Source: Flavobacterium sandaracinum (GTDB lineage: Bacteria; Bacteroidota; Bacteroidia; Flavobacteriales; Flavobacteriaceae). Taken from it: a DNA stretch of 64,000 nucleotides. Of this stretch, positions 45,948-53,933 are shown piece by piece. The stretch is taken from NCBI RefSeq assembly GCF_004349135.1, contig NZ_SMFN01000007.1, positions 128,293-192,292 on the forward strand, read 5' to 3'. The notes beneath the pieces were generated by a model that was not told the DNA's origin, ran no database searches, and worked only from the letters and a program-made list of their open reading frames with translations. Position 1 is the stretch's first letter. Each line of letters starts with the position of its first letter. Position numbers and translations under genes: made by a program.

Positions 45948-47264
45948 ATGAGTATTATTTCACTAATCATAAAAAGAGAGTTTATTGCCAAGGTGCGCAA
46001 TAAATCTTTTATCGTCATGACTTTTCTAAGTCCGTTATTATTTGTTGGACTTGCCGCATTTGTAGGCTATTTAAGTACGATGAAAGCCGATACCAAACGA
46101 ATCGCAATTCACGATGAATCCGGTTTGTTTGCGCAGGAGTTTACAGCTATAAATCAAAAGGATGGGGAATATAAATACCTCGACTTATCGGTTATTGATT
46201 TAAAATTTTTAAAGGACAGCATCACTAACGAAAATTATGAAGGGTTGCTGTACATACCAAAAGTAGAAAGCACAAAGGATTTTGAAAATAAAATTCAATT
46301 TATTTCTAATAATAGTCCGAGTATTTCCTTTATAGAAAATGTTCAAGAGGTCATTGCAGATAAATTGACCAAAACGAATTTTATCCAAGCAAAACTGGAT
46401 ACACTAGCCATTGCGAAGGCTAAGGCCAATGTAAATATTAGTCTATCAAAAGCATCTGGTGAAGAAAGTGTCAAAGGACTTAACGAAATTAAAATAGGTA
46501 TTGGTGGCGCTTTTGGCTATTTAATAATGATGTTCATTATTATTTATGGCAACATGGTGATGCGCAGTGTGATAGAAGAAAAAACCAGCAGAATTGTAGA
46601 AATTATTATTTCCTCGGTGAAACCATTTCAGCTGATGATGGGAAAAATAATAGGAACTGCATTAGCAGGACTGCTGCAATTCTTCATTTGGGCACTGATA
46701 GGACTTTCATTGATGTTTGCTGCTTCGCTATTTTTTGGCGTAGATGTGGGACCAACCGCTAAATTATCGCCAGAATTATTACAAGCCGCTCAGCAAGAAA
46801 TGACTGGAACAGCCCAAATGTATATCAAGGAGCTTTGGAATTTACCCATTGCAAGTATTTTAATTGGATTTGTAATCTATTTCATAGGCGGTTATTTTTT
46901 ATACAGCTCTTTTTATGCCGCCATTGGTGCAGCTGTAGACAATCAAACCGACTCACAACAATTCCTTTTGCCTATTATTATGCCATTAATGTTGAGTGTC
47001 TATGTAGGGTTTTTCACGGTTATTAATGATCCGCATGGTACAGTCGCAGTAGTTTTTTCAATGATTCCGCTTACATCGCCAATTGTCATGCTGATGCGAA
47101 TTCCGTTTGGCGTACCTTTGTGGCAAATTGCAATTTCAATAACCTTATTGTTTGGAACCTTCTTTTCAGTGGTGTGGTTTGCTGCAAAAATATACCGAAT
47201 AGGAATACTGATGTACGGCAAAAAACCAACTTGGGGCGAATTGTATAAATGGTTAAAATATTAA
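45948..47264 (+). CDS. ABC transporter permease (NatB-like)
   Basis: 438 residues: one N-terminal transmembrane helix after IIKREFIAKVRNKSFIVMT, an extracytoplasmic domain of about 150 residues, then five or six helices with EEKTSRIVEIIISSVKPFQLMMGKI before the second, typical of the ABC-2 NatB/YhaP family. Forms the exporter with the preceding ATPase. Starts 71 bases after it. Confidence 0.94.
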   Translation: MSIISLIIKREFIAKVRNKSFIVMTFLSPLLFVGLAAFVGYLSTMKADTKRIAIHDESGLFAQEFTAINQKDGEYKYLDLSVIDLKFLKDSITNENYEGLLYIPKVESTKDFENKIQFISNNSPSISFIENVQEVIADKLTKTNFIQAKLDTLAIAKAKANVNISLSKASGEESVKGLNEIKIGIGGAFGYLIMMFIIIYGNMVMRSVIEEKTSRIVEIIISSVKPFQLMMGKIIGTALAGLLQFFIWALIGLSLMFAASLFFGVDVGPTAKLSPELLQAAQQEMTGTAQMYIKELWNLPIASILIGFVIYFIGGYFLYSSFYAAIGAAVDNQTDSQQFLLPIIMPLMLSVYVGFFTVINDPHGTVAVVFSMIPLTSPIVMLMRIPFGVPLWQIAISITLLFGTFFSVVWFAAKIYRIGILMYGKKPTWGELYKWLKY

Positions 47265-47294
47265 AGATAAATAAAAAGAATCCTAATTAATTTT

Positions 47295-47373
47295 AGGAGC
47301 TGATTCCTGCTGTACGCTATATCTTTTCTGGACTGAAAAAGTCCAGAAAAGGATGCCGCTTCCATCAGGGCTA
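47295..47373 (+). repeat. structured intergenic repeat, family A copy 3
   Basis: AGGAGCTGATTCCTGCTGTA, then TATCTTTTCTGGACT paired perfectly with AGTCCAGAAAAGG, then ATGCCGCTTCCATCAGGGCT. The most compact copy, with outer ends like copies 1-2 and a core like copies 4-5. It ends 17 bases before the ATG of the regulator gene. Confidence 0.75.
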
Positions 47374-47390
47374 AAAAAAAAATAAAGAAT

Positions 47391-48554
47391 ATGCCGAAAA
47401 TATTAATCATAGAAGACGAAGCTGCAATCCGAAGAGTATTGACAAAAATACTTTCGGAAGAAAATGATACCTATCAAGTAGAAGAGGCTGAAGACGGTGT
47501 TGTAGGTTTTGAAAAAATAAAAAACAACGACTACGATTTGGTTTTGTGTGATATCAAAATGCCAAAAATGGACGGTGTTGAGGTGCTGGAAGCAGTAAAA
47601 AAAATCAAGCCCGAGATCCCCATGGTTATGATTTCTGGTCATGGCGACATGGAAACGGCTATTAATACTATGCGTTTGGGGGCATTTGACTACATCTCAA
47701 AACCACCGGATTTAAACCGATTATTGAATACAGTTCGTAATGCTTTAGACAAAAAGCAACTGGTAGTAGAAAACAAAATCCTAAAGAAAAAAGTCAGTAA
47801 AAACTACGAAATGATTGGCGAAAGTGAAGCGATCAATCATATTAAAATAATGATTGAAAAAGTAGCGCAAACGGAAGCCCGTGTTTTGATTACGGGACCC
47901 AATGGAACAGGAAAGGAACTCGTTGCCCATCAATTACATGAAAAAAGTGTGCGAGCTAATTTTCCTTTAATTGAAGTGAATTGTGCTGCGATTCCATCTG
48001 AATTGATAGAAAGTGAGTTGTTTGGTCACGTAAAAGGCGCCTTTACATCGGCAGTAAAAGACCGAGCAGGAAAATTTGAAGCAGCTGATAAAGGAACTAT
48101 TTTCTTAGATGAAATTGGAGATATGAGTCTTTCGGCGCAAGCCAAAGTATTGCGAGCTTTACAAGAAAGTATGATTACTAGAGTAGGAGCAGACAAAGAC
48201 ATTAAAGTAGATGTGCGTGTAGTTGCGGCTACCAATAAAGATTTGAAAGTGGAGATTGCTGAAGGGCGTTTCCGAGAAGATTTGTACCACCGTTTAGCAG
48301 TTATCTTGATAAAAGTTCCTGCTTTAAATGAAAGACGCGACGATATTCCAATGTTAATTGCGCATTTTGCCGATAAAATCGCTTTGGAGCAAGGAAATGT
48401 GGTAAAAAAGTTTTCTAAAGAAGCGATCAATTTACTTCAGGAATACGATTGGACCGGGAATATCCGAGAACTACGAAATGTCGTGGAGCGTTTAATTATC
48501 CTTGGCGGAAGCGAAATTTCCGAGAATGATGTCAAACTGTTTGCAAGCAAATAA
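47391..48554 (+). CDS. sigma-54-activator-like response regulator lacking a DNA-binding domain
   Basis: 387 residues: receiver domain 1-120 with phospho-acceptor D54, then an AAA+ domain with Walker A GPNGTGKE (169-176), Walker B GTIFLDEIGD (235-244) and arginine finger RFREDLYHRL (293-302). Two departures from NtrC: the sigma-54 contact loop is GAFTSA (216-221) instead of GAFTGA, and the protein stops at KLFASK soon after the AAA+ lid, with no Fis-type helix-turn-helix. It may act from solution or in another role. Preceded by repeat A copy 3; no kinase gene adjacent. Confidence 0.93.
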   Translation: MPKILIIEDEAAIRRVLTKILSEENDTYQVEEAEDGVVGFEKIKNNDYDLVLCDIKMPKMDGVEVLEAVKKIKPEIPMVMISGHGDMETAINTMRLGAFDYISKPPDLNRLLNTVRNALDKKQLVVENKILKKKVSKNYEMIGESEAINHIKIMIEKVAQTEARVLITGPNGTGKELVAHQLHEKSVRANFPLIEVNCAAIPSELIESELFGHVKGAFTSAVKDRAGKFEAADKGTIFLDEIGDMSLSAQAKVLRALQESMITRVGADKDIKVDVRVVAATNKDLKVEIAEGRFREDLYHRLAVILIKVPALNERRDDIPMLIAHFADKIALEQGNVVKKFSKEAINLLQEYDWTGNIRELRNVVERLIILGGSEISENDVKLFASK

Positions 48555-48580
48555 AAGTCGTTTTTTAATCTAAGTAGTAA

Positions 48581-48736
48581 ATGAAAAAATTTAAAAAGTA
48601 TCAGATCTTGCTTTTACTTCTTTTCATTTTGTTTTTAGCATTTAAAACGTATCGTTTCTTTCAAATTGATACTTGCTTGGATAGTGGAGGAAAATGGGAT
48701 TATAAAAAAAATGAGTGTAATAATTCAATCGAATAA
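48581..48736 (+). CDS. small single-pass membrane protein, 51 residues
   Basis: ATG at 48581, 26 bases after the regulator stop, reading to TAA at 48734. A basic start (MKKFKKYQ) leads into a hydrophobic helix (ILLLLLFILFLAF), then a short outside tail with CLDSGGKWDYKKNEC. The C-x5-8-GGxWDY-x4-C tail is a motif I recognise from many short exported proteins in Gram-negative bacteria, where the two Cys probably form a disulfide. Function unknown. Likely cotranscribed with the regulator. Confidence 0.75.
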   Translation: MKKFKKYQILLLLLFILFLAFKTYRFFQIDTCLDSGGKWDYKKNECNNSIE

Positions 48737-48760
48737 TATTTGATTCAGTAACTATAAGTT

Positions 48761-48800
48761 CTTGGTGGTCTTTGATCCCTTTGAAAATCTTTGTGAAATA
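48761..48800 (+). promoter_or_regulatory. leader/promoter repeat, family D copy 2
   Basis: CTTGGTGGTCTTTGATCCCT followed by TTGAAAATCTTTGTGAAATA, aligning with the unit at 18501-18541 (shared CTTGGTG, CCTTTG and CTTTGTGAAA). It contains AATCTTTG, one base off a -7 box, and ends 6 bases before the start at 48807. Confidence 0.45.
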
Positions 48801-48806
48801 AAAAAA

Positions 48807-49520
48807 ATGAAACTAAAAAAAATAAACGAAAAATTACAAGAAGCCTTAATAGAAAATGGTTTGATCGAGGCTAATACGATGCAAAAAGAAACATTTTCGA
48901 CGCTGAAAAGTGGTGCGGATTGTATTATTATTGCAGATAAAGGCAGTGGAAAATCGACAACAATTGTGCTAAATGTAATTCAACAATTAGTTCGTGAGGG
49001 TGAGGAATCGCCTCGTGCTTTAGTGATTGTAGAGGACAAAGCTAAGGTTTTGGAGATGGAAGACCTATTTGAAAAATTCGGAAAATACACGGACCTGCGA
49101 GTCTATGGAGTGCACGACAAAGGCGATATGGAATATGATAAAAATTATATTTCGACCGGAATTGATGTTTTGATTGGAACGCCCAATAAATTGAGCGATA
49201 TGTTTACCACCGCTGGATTTAATGTAAACAGACTAAAAATGCTTATTCTCGATGATGCAGATCCAATTTTGAAACTGCGTCATGAAACTAAAATCATGCG
49301 TATTTCAAATAGTATTACAAAAACGCAACGTATTATTTTCTCAGATCTGTTAACAGAACGAATAGAGATTTTGGCTGACAAAATGTTAGTAGAACCTTTT
49401 TTATTCGAAATAGAAGAAGAAGAGGATGAAGAAGAGGATGAAGATGCGGAAGAGCAAGAAACGGCTACTGAAACAGAAGAATTAGAGGGAGAAAACGATG
49501 AAGACGGTATCAAACAATAA
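48807..49520 (+). CDS. single-domain DEAD/DEAH-box-like protein with acidic tail
   Basis: 237 residues from the ATG at 48807 (MKLKKINEKLQEALIENGL); the open frame extends upstream into the leader repeat. It matches only the first RecA domain of DEAD-box RNA helicases: Q-motif-like MQKE (25-28), P-loop ADKGSGKST (43-51), GTPNKL, and LDDAD (148-152) where helicases have DEAD. The SAT motif is FSD, and the second RecA domain is absent. Residues 201-237 are almost all Glu/Asp. It probably binds ATP and perhaps RNA or a partner but cannot be a standard helicase. Confidence 0.85.
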   Translation: MKLKKINEKLQEALIENGLIEANTMQKETFSTLKSGADCIIIADKGSGKSTTIVLNVIQQLVREGEESPRALVIVEDKAKVLEMEDLFEKFGKYTDLRVYGVHDKGDMEYDKNYISTGIDVLIGTPNKLSDMFTTAGFNVNRLKMLILDDADPILKLRHETKIMRISNSITKTQRIIFSDLLTERIEILADKMLVEPFLFEIEEEEDEEEDEDAEEQETATETEELEGENDEDGIKQ

Positions 49521-49532
49521 AAAATAGAAAAA

Positions 49533-49751
49533 ATGGGATTAATGAAAGTGTTTTCGGGAAGTGAAATTCTAGCAATGGCTTTACAGCAAAAAATTGAAGA
49601 AATTGGTGTAGATGTAGTGGTGAAAAACAACATACAATCGGCTCGATTGGGAGGTTTTGGAAATTCGGATTTAGCAGTTGAATTGTTCGTTCAAGAAACG
49701 GAATTTGCCAAAGTAAATCCAGTTATAGAAGAATTCAGAATGAGTATTTAA
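49533..49751 (+). CDS. DUF2007 family protein
   Basis: 72 residues, single ferredoxin-like alpha/beta module: MKVFSGSEILAMALQQKIEE, DVVVKNNIQSARLGGFG and ELFVQETEFAKVNPVIEEF. The family is annotated as putative signal transducing and has no experimentally firm role. It begins 12 bases after the DEAD-like gene and 29 before the HAD gene, so the three form an operon. Confidence 0.88.
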   Translation: MGLMKVFSGSEILAMALQQKIEEIGVDVVVKNNIQSARLGGFGNSDLAVELFVQETEFAKVNPVIEEFRMSI

Positions 49752-49780
49752 GCTCAAATTATAATTGTAAAAAGAAGGAG

Positions 49781-50593
49781 ATGAAATATAAAATGTTGGT
49801 CCTAGACTTGGATGACACCTTGTTGACTGATGACCATAAAATTTCAAAAGAGAATGCAGCGATGTTGTTTAAGGCCCAAGAATTGGGTGTGTATGTTGTT
49901 TTGGCTTCGGGCAGACCAACATTAGCCATGACTGCTTTTGCCAAAGAATTACAATTGGATATCAATAATTCATATATGCTCTCTTTTAACGGCGCCGTAA
50001 TTACGGATTTAAAAGAAGATAAAGTGTTGTTTGAACAAACCTTGACGCAACAGCAAATTCATGAATTGTATGATTATAGTATAAAGAGTAAAACAGATAT
50101 TATTACGTATATCGATGGTAAAATAGTTAGTGAAACCGATTCAGAATATATTGATATCGAGAAAAATATCACAGGGCTGCAGCATAATAAAGTTTTAAAT
50201 TTCAAGGAAGCTGTGACTACTGCTGCGGTAAAATGTATTTTATTACAAGAACCCAGCTATCTTAAAAAAGTTGAAAAAGATTTAAAAGAGGCCATGCCAC
50301 ATTTGAGTGTTTCGATGTCAAAACCTTTTTTCCTGGAAGTGGCACAAAACGGAATTGATAAAGCAGCAAGTGTTAAATTTTTGGCTGAGAAATTAAACAT
50401 CCTTCAAAGCGAAATTATTGCGGTAGGAAATGCAGGCAATGATTTATCCATGATTGAATATGCAGGATTGGGCGTCTGGGTTGATAATGTGGATCCAGAA
50501 TTAAGAGATAAAGGAGATGTTATTGTTGCCTCCAATAATAATCATGGTGTAGCTGAGGTAGTGCGACGGTTTATCTTGAATTCGGGATTTTAG
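49781..50593 (+). CDS. Cof-type HAD-IIB phosphatase
   Basis: 270 residues. Motif I LDLDDTLLTDD, motif II LASGRPT, a C2B cap domain in the middle, motif III lysine in GIDKAASV and motif IV GNAGNDLSMIEYAG. Hydrolyses sugar phosphates or nucleotide-derived substrates such as pyridoxal phosphate or FMN; specificity unknown. Last gene of the run that begins with the DEAD-like protein. Confidence 0.94.
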   Translation: MKYKMLVLDLDDTLLTDDHKISKENAAMLFKAQELGVYVVLASGRPTLAMTAFAKELQLDINNSYMLSFNGAVITDLKEDKVLFEQTLTQQQIHELYDYSIKSKTDIITYIDGKIVSETDSEYIDIEKNITGLQHNKVLNFKEAVTTAAVKCILLQEPSYLKKVEKDLKEAMPHLSVSMSKPFFLEVAQNGIDKAASVKFLAEKLNILQSEIIAVGNAGNDLSMIEYAGLGVWVDNVDPELRDKGDVIVASNNNHGVAEVVRRFILNSGF

Positions 50594-50616
50594 GGTTGCA
50601 ATTTCAATTAAACGGT

Positions 50617-51198
50617 TTATTTGGCTTTTTTTGGTGGTTTACAGCTTTTACAAAAATCAGGTAATTCATTGATATTTTGCAACACGGCAGCATGGATTGC
50701 AGCGAGTTTCTCCTCCTCTTGACCAAGATTAGTATTCTTTGAAGCCATAGCATGATCTTCAGTATATTGTTGCTGAATGCTGTTGAATAATACTTGTAAA
50801 AAACTCACGTCAGAAAAAGTACCTTTTTTATCGTATATTTCTTTTCGTAATTTTCGCGCATACAATTCAGATAAGTCGAATTCATATCGCGCAAAATTCA
50901 GTAAATATTTCGCTGTAATACTATCGGTTGCTATAATCGAGGCGGCATCCCGTTTGAATGAGGAAATTACTTTAGCATTAAAATTTTTGGTAAACATAAA
51001 TTCGACATTGCTCATTTGGAATGCAAAATCAAGACTGGAGGCCGTATGAATGCTATTTATTTTTACAGCACCTATTTGAGTAGCATTAGATTGAAAATCG
51101 GAAAGTTGCAACTGGTATTTTCCATCCCACTCCACGTTATTTTGAGCATGTACTTGTGCCATTACGAAACCTAATGCTATTAAAACTAATTTTTTCAT
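50617..51198 (-). CDS. exported hypothetical protein
   Basis: 193 residues from the ATG at 51198, which starts a signal peptide (MKKLVLIALGFVMAQVHAQ); the longer frame to 51309 would run through a repeat and is rejected. The mature protein reads NVEWDGKYQLQLSDFQSNAT and is mixed alpha/beta with a C-terminal CKSCKPPKKAK. It resembles uncharacterised secreted Bacteroidota proteins; no catalytic motif is recognised. Confidence 0.78.
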   Translation of the reverse strand: MKKLVLIALGFVMAQVHAQNNVEWDGKYQLQLSDFQSNATQIGAVKINSIHTASSLDFAFQMSNVEFMFTKNFNAKVISSFKRDAASIIATDSITAKYLLNFARYEFDLSELYARKLRKEIYDKKGTFSDVSFLQVLFNSIQQQYTEDHAMASKNTNLGQEEEKLAAIHAAVLQNINELPDFCKSCKPPKKAK

Positions 51199-51246
51199 GA
51201 AGTGATTTTTAGTGCAAGATAATGCTAATATCCAGAAAATTATAGA

Positions 51247-51278
51247 TTTCGTTTTAAAGAATATTGTGTGTAAATTTG
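51247..51278 (+). promoter_or_regulatory. promoter of mtaB
   Basis: TTTCG at 51247-51251 and TAAATTTG at 51271-51278 (perfect -7) are spaced by 19 bases. Transcription would begin near 51285, so the family A repeat copy 5 would form the leader. Confidence 0.5.
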
Positions 51279-51285
51279 CAGCACG

Positions 51286-51378
51286 TTGCGAGAAGGATAG
51301 CAGCGGCATCCTTTTGTGTAGCGGTAGCGGAACAAAAGATACAGCGGATAGCCTGACCCGACGAAGTAAGGGACTCGC
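51286..51378 (-). repeat. structured intergenic repeat, family A copy 5
   Basis: Plus-strand text TTGCGAGAAGGATAGCAGCG..GCATCCTTTTG..CAAAAGATACAGCGGATAGC..CTGACCCGACG; same orientation and ends as copy 4. CTTTTG and CAAAAG close an inner hairpin (GTAGCGGTAGCGG). It ends 15 bases before the mtaB start. Confidence 0.75.
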
Positions 51379-51393
51379 ACAAACAAAAAGAAT

Positions 51394-52722
51394 ATGACAG
51401 AAAGAAAAAAAGTTGCTTTTTATACGCTTGGTTGCAAACTAAATTTTTCCGAAACATCGACGATTGCTCGTTCTATTGAAGACGAAGGCTTTGATCGTGT
51501 GGATTTTGAAGAAGTGGCTGATATGTACGTGATAAACACGTGTTCTGTGACTGAAAATGCGGATAAGCAATTCAAGCAGATTGTAAAAAAAGCAATGAAA
51601 TTGAATGATAAAGCATTTGTTGCGGCGGTGGGCTGTTATGCGCAATTGAAACCAGAGGAGTTGGCGGCCGTTGATGGGGTTGATTTAGTTCTTGGCGCCA
51701 CCGAAAAATTTAAACTAGCAGATTATATTAATGATTTGTCTAAAAATGACTTTGGTGAAGTGCACTCTTGTGAGATTGTTGAAGCAGATTTTTATGTGGG
51801 AAGTTACTCAATAGGGGATAGAACGCGTGCTTTTTTGAAGGTGCAAGATGGTTGTGATTATAAATGTACGTATTGCACGATTCCACTAGCAAGAGGAATT
51901 TCCAGAAGTGATGCATTAGAAAATGTATTGCAAAATGCGGCAGCTATTTCAGCGCAGGACATTAAGGAAATTGTTTTGACCGGTGTAAACATTGGCGATT
52001 ACGGAAAAGGAGAATTTGGAAATAAAAAACACGAACATACTTTTCTTGAATTAGTTCAAGCCTTGGATGCAGTTGAAGGAATCGAAAGATTGCGAATATC
52101 ATCTATTGAGCCTAATTTATTGAAAAATGAAACGATTGAATTTGTGTCAAAAAGCAGGACTTTTGTTCCTCATTTTCACATTCCGTTGCAATCCGGTAGC
52201 AATGATATTTTGAAATTAATGAAACGACGTTACCAACGTGAAATATATACAGAACGAGTAAATAAAATTCGGGAAGTTATGCCTCACGCTTGTATTGGCG
52301 TGGACGTAATTGTTGGTTTTCCCGGAGAAACGGACGAGCATTTCTTGGAGACGTATAATTTTTTAAATGAAATGGATATTTCTTATTTGCACGTTTTCAA
52401 ATATTCGGAGCGTGATAATACAGAAGCGGCCGAAATGAATGGCGTAGTTCCTGAAAATGTACGAGTGAAAAGGAGCAAAATGATGCGTGGATTGTCGGTA
52501 AAAAAACGCCGTGCATTTTATGAAAGTCAGTTAGGAAGCAATAGAACTGTTTTATTCGAAAGTGAAAATAAAGAAGGATATATTCACGGATTTACAGAGA
52601 ATTACGTAAAAGTAAAAACACCGTGGAATCCCGAATTAGTAAATACGTTGCACGAAATCAATTTAACTAAAATCGATGAAGATGGAAGTGTGCGAATGGA
52701 TTTTATTAAGGTGTTGGTTTAA
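51394..52722 (+). CDS. mtaB: tRNA t6A37 methylthiotransferase
   Basis: Radical SAM enzyme that adds a methylthio group to t6A at position 37 of tRNAs reading ANN codons. 442 residues: N-terminal MTTase domain with C14, C50 and C81 for the auxiliary [4Fe-4S] cluster, radical SAM domain with C154, C158 and C161 (CDYKCTYC), and a C-terminal TRAM-like end. TLGCKLNFSET identifies the MtaB branch as opposed to MiaB or RimO. Complete. Confidence 0.95.
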   Translation: MTERKKVAFYTLGCKLNFSETSTIARSIEDEGFDRVDFEEVADMYVINTCSVTENADKQFKQIVKKAMKLNDKAFVAAVGCYAQLKPEELAAVDGVDLVLGATEKFKLADYINDLSKNDFGEVHSCEIVEADFYVGSYSIGDRTRAFLKVQDGCDYKCTYCTIPLARGISRSDALENVLQNAAAISAQDIKEIVLTGVNIGDYGKGEFGNKKHEHTFLELVQALDAVEGIERLRISSIEPNLLKNETIEFVSKSRTFVPHFHIPLQSGSNDILKLMKRRYQREIYTERVNKIREVMPHACIGVDVIVGFPGETDEHFLETYNFLNEMDISYLHVFKYSERDNTEAAEMNGVVPENVRVKRSKMMRGLSVKKRRAFYESQLGSNRTVLFESENKEGYIHGFTENYVKVKTPWNPELVNTLHEINLTKIDEDGSVRMDFIKVLV

Positions 52723-52725
52723 TTA

Positions 52726-52891
52726 TTTAAACCTATAAGTCATTTAAGTTTTTAAATTTTTAAGGGATTTTTCATCATATAAACCATATGAGCAAAAGGC
52801 TAAAAAACCATTAATGCATTGCGTTTTATTAAGTTTTACACTTAATTTCCATAATGCATTAATGGTTACTTTTATAACTTATATGTTAAAA
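52726..52891. repeat. inverted-repeat element, family E copy 2
   Basis: Left end TTTAAACCTATAAGTCATTT matches the left end of the element at 18292 (22 of 25 positions over the full arm), and the right end is its inverted, more diverged copy. The interior carries a separate perfect hairpin at 52806-52867. It fills the gap between two convergent genes. Confidence 0.55.
52806..52867. terminator. long perfect hairpin between convergent genes
   Basis: AACCATTAATGCATT at 52806-52820 and AATGCATTAATGGTT at 52853-52867 are perfect complements (15 bp), with an inner TTAAG/CTTAA pair, flanked by an A run on the left and Ts on the right. Likely a bidirectional terminator carried by the repeat element. 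Confidence 0.55.
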
Positions 52892-52895
52892 AAAA

Positions 52896-53612
52896 TTACG
52901 GATTCGTAGACCAAATACTACTGTTTTTTATAAAAACGCGACGGTTTAATTTAAGCTGAGCGATGATTAATTCGGCCATATCTTCGGCTTGCATGACTTT
53001 ATCAGGATTTCCATCGGTTAGTTTCAATTCTTTGGCCATATCAGTGGCAACAGTGCTTGGTGTTAAAGCTGTAACTCGGATATTGTATTTACGAACTTCT
53101 TGCATCAATGATTCTGTTAATCCTAAAACCGCAAATTTTGAAGCGCTGTACGCACTGGTTAACGCATTTCCACTTAATCCTGCCGTCGAGGAAATATTGA
53201 TGATATCTCCAGTTTGTCTTTCAATCATATTTGGTAACACGGCACGTGTCGCATAATACGTTCCCATCAAGTTGACTTGGATAATACGTTCCCAAGCTTC
53301 AGGTTCTAGTTCGAGGAATTTACCAAAAGCAGCAATTCCAGCATTATTGATTAGAATGTCAATTGTTTTAAATTCAGATAAGGCTTTTTCTACTGCGGTG
53401 TTTACTGAATCAATGTTGGCAACATCAGCAATAAGGGTTAATGATTTAACGCCCAAAGCATTCACTTCTTGCGCTACTTGATCTAAATCCGATTGTGTTC
53501 GGGCAACTAGGATTACATTAACCCCTTCTTTCGCTAAAGCGATAGCAACTGCTTTACCAATTCCTTTTCCGGCTCCAGTTATCAGTGCATTTTTATTTTT
53601 TAAGTCGTTCAT
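52896..53612 (-). CDS. SDR oxidoreductase, 3-ketoacyl-ACP-reductase-like
   Basis: 238 residues, classical short-chain dehydrogenase: [12 protein letters not shown] at 13-24, NNAGIAAFG near 88, catalytic S (ISSTAG) and YSASKFA with the YxxxK pair near 155. NADPH-type context (VARTQ after the second strand). Not in a fatty-acid cluster, so the substrate is open; FabG in name only. Confidence 0.93.
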   Translation of the reverse strand: MNDLKNKNALITGAGKGIGKAVAIALAKEGVNVILVARTQSDLDQVAQEVNALGVKSLTLIADVANIDSVNTAVEKALSEFKTIDILINNAGIAAFGKFLELEPEAWERIIQVNLMGTYYATRAVLPNMIERQTGDIINISSTAGLSGNALTSAYSASKFAVLGLTESLMQEVRKYNIRVTALTPSTVATDMAKELKLTDGNPDKVMQAEDMAELIIAQLKLNRRVFIKNSSIWSTNP

Positions 53613-53641
53613 CTTATTTTCTTTTTGTGTGACGTGATTAG

Positions 53642-53649
53642 CAAAGTTA
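53642..53649 (-). promoter_or_regulatory. -7 promoter box of the SDR gene
   Basis: TAACTTTG on the minus strand matches TAnnTTTG, 29 bases ahead of the start codon. No -33 partner recognised. Confidence 0.45.
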
Positions 53650-53933
53650 AGTGTTTAGCTTTTTTTAAGCGGTACTAAAAGGTAAAATGGCATAGTATTA
53701 ACGTTTTTGTGGTTCTAAAAAAGAAGTTTAAGATCTTGTTATAGGTTGTGGTTACTTGGTGGCAAATAACTTCATCAACTATTAAATGGAGCCATTTGGT
53801 ATAAAGCGGTGTCGACTTTAAGTTTTGCCAATATTTAAATAAGACAAGAAAATATCATAATTATGTAACAATCAACTTTGTAAAAAAGATCATTTTTGCA
53901 AATAATTATTCCAAAAAATAATAAAATCCTCTT
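53650..53933. other. intergenic region between divergent genes
   Basis: About 280 AT-rich bases between the SDR gene and the L,D-transpeptidase. Apart from the SDR -7 box on its left edge I see no ORF, RNA gene or repeat. Confidence 0.5.

Noticed and set aside
50617..51309. Longer start at 51309 for the exported hypothetical protein
   Set aside because: The extra codons run through the mtaB leader repeat, and the ATG at 51198 starts a clean signal peptide.
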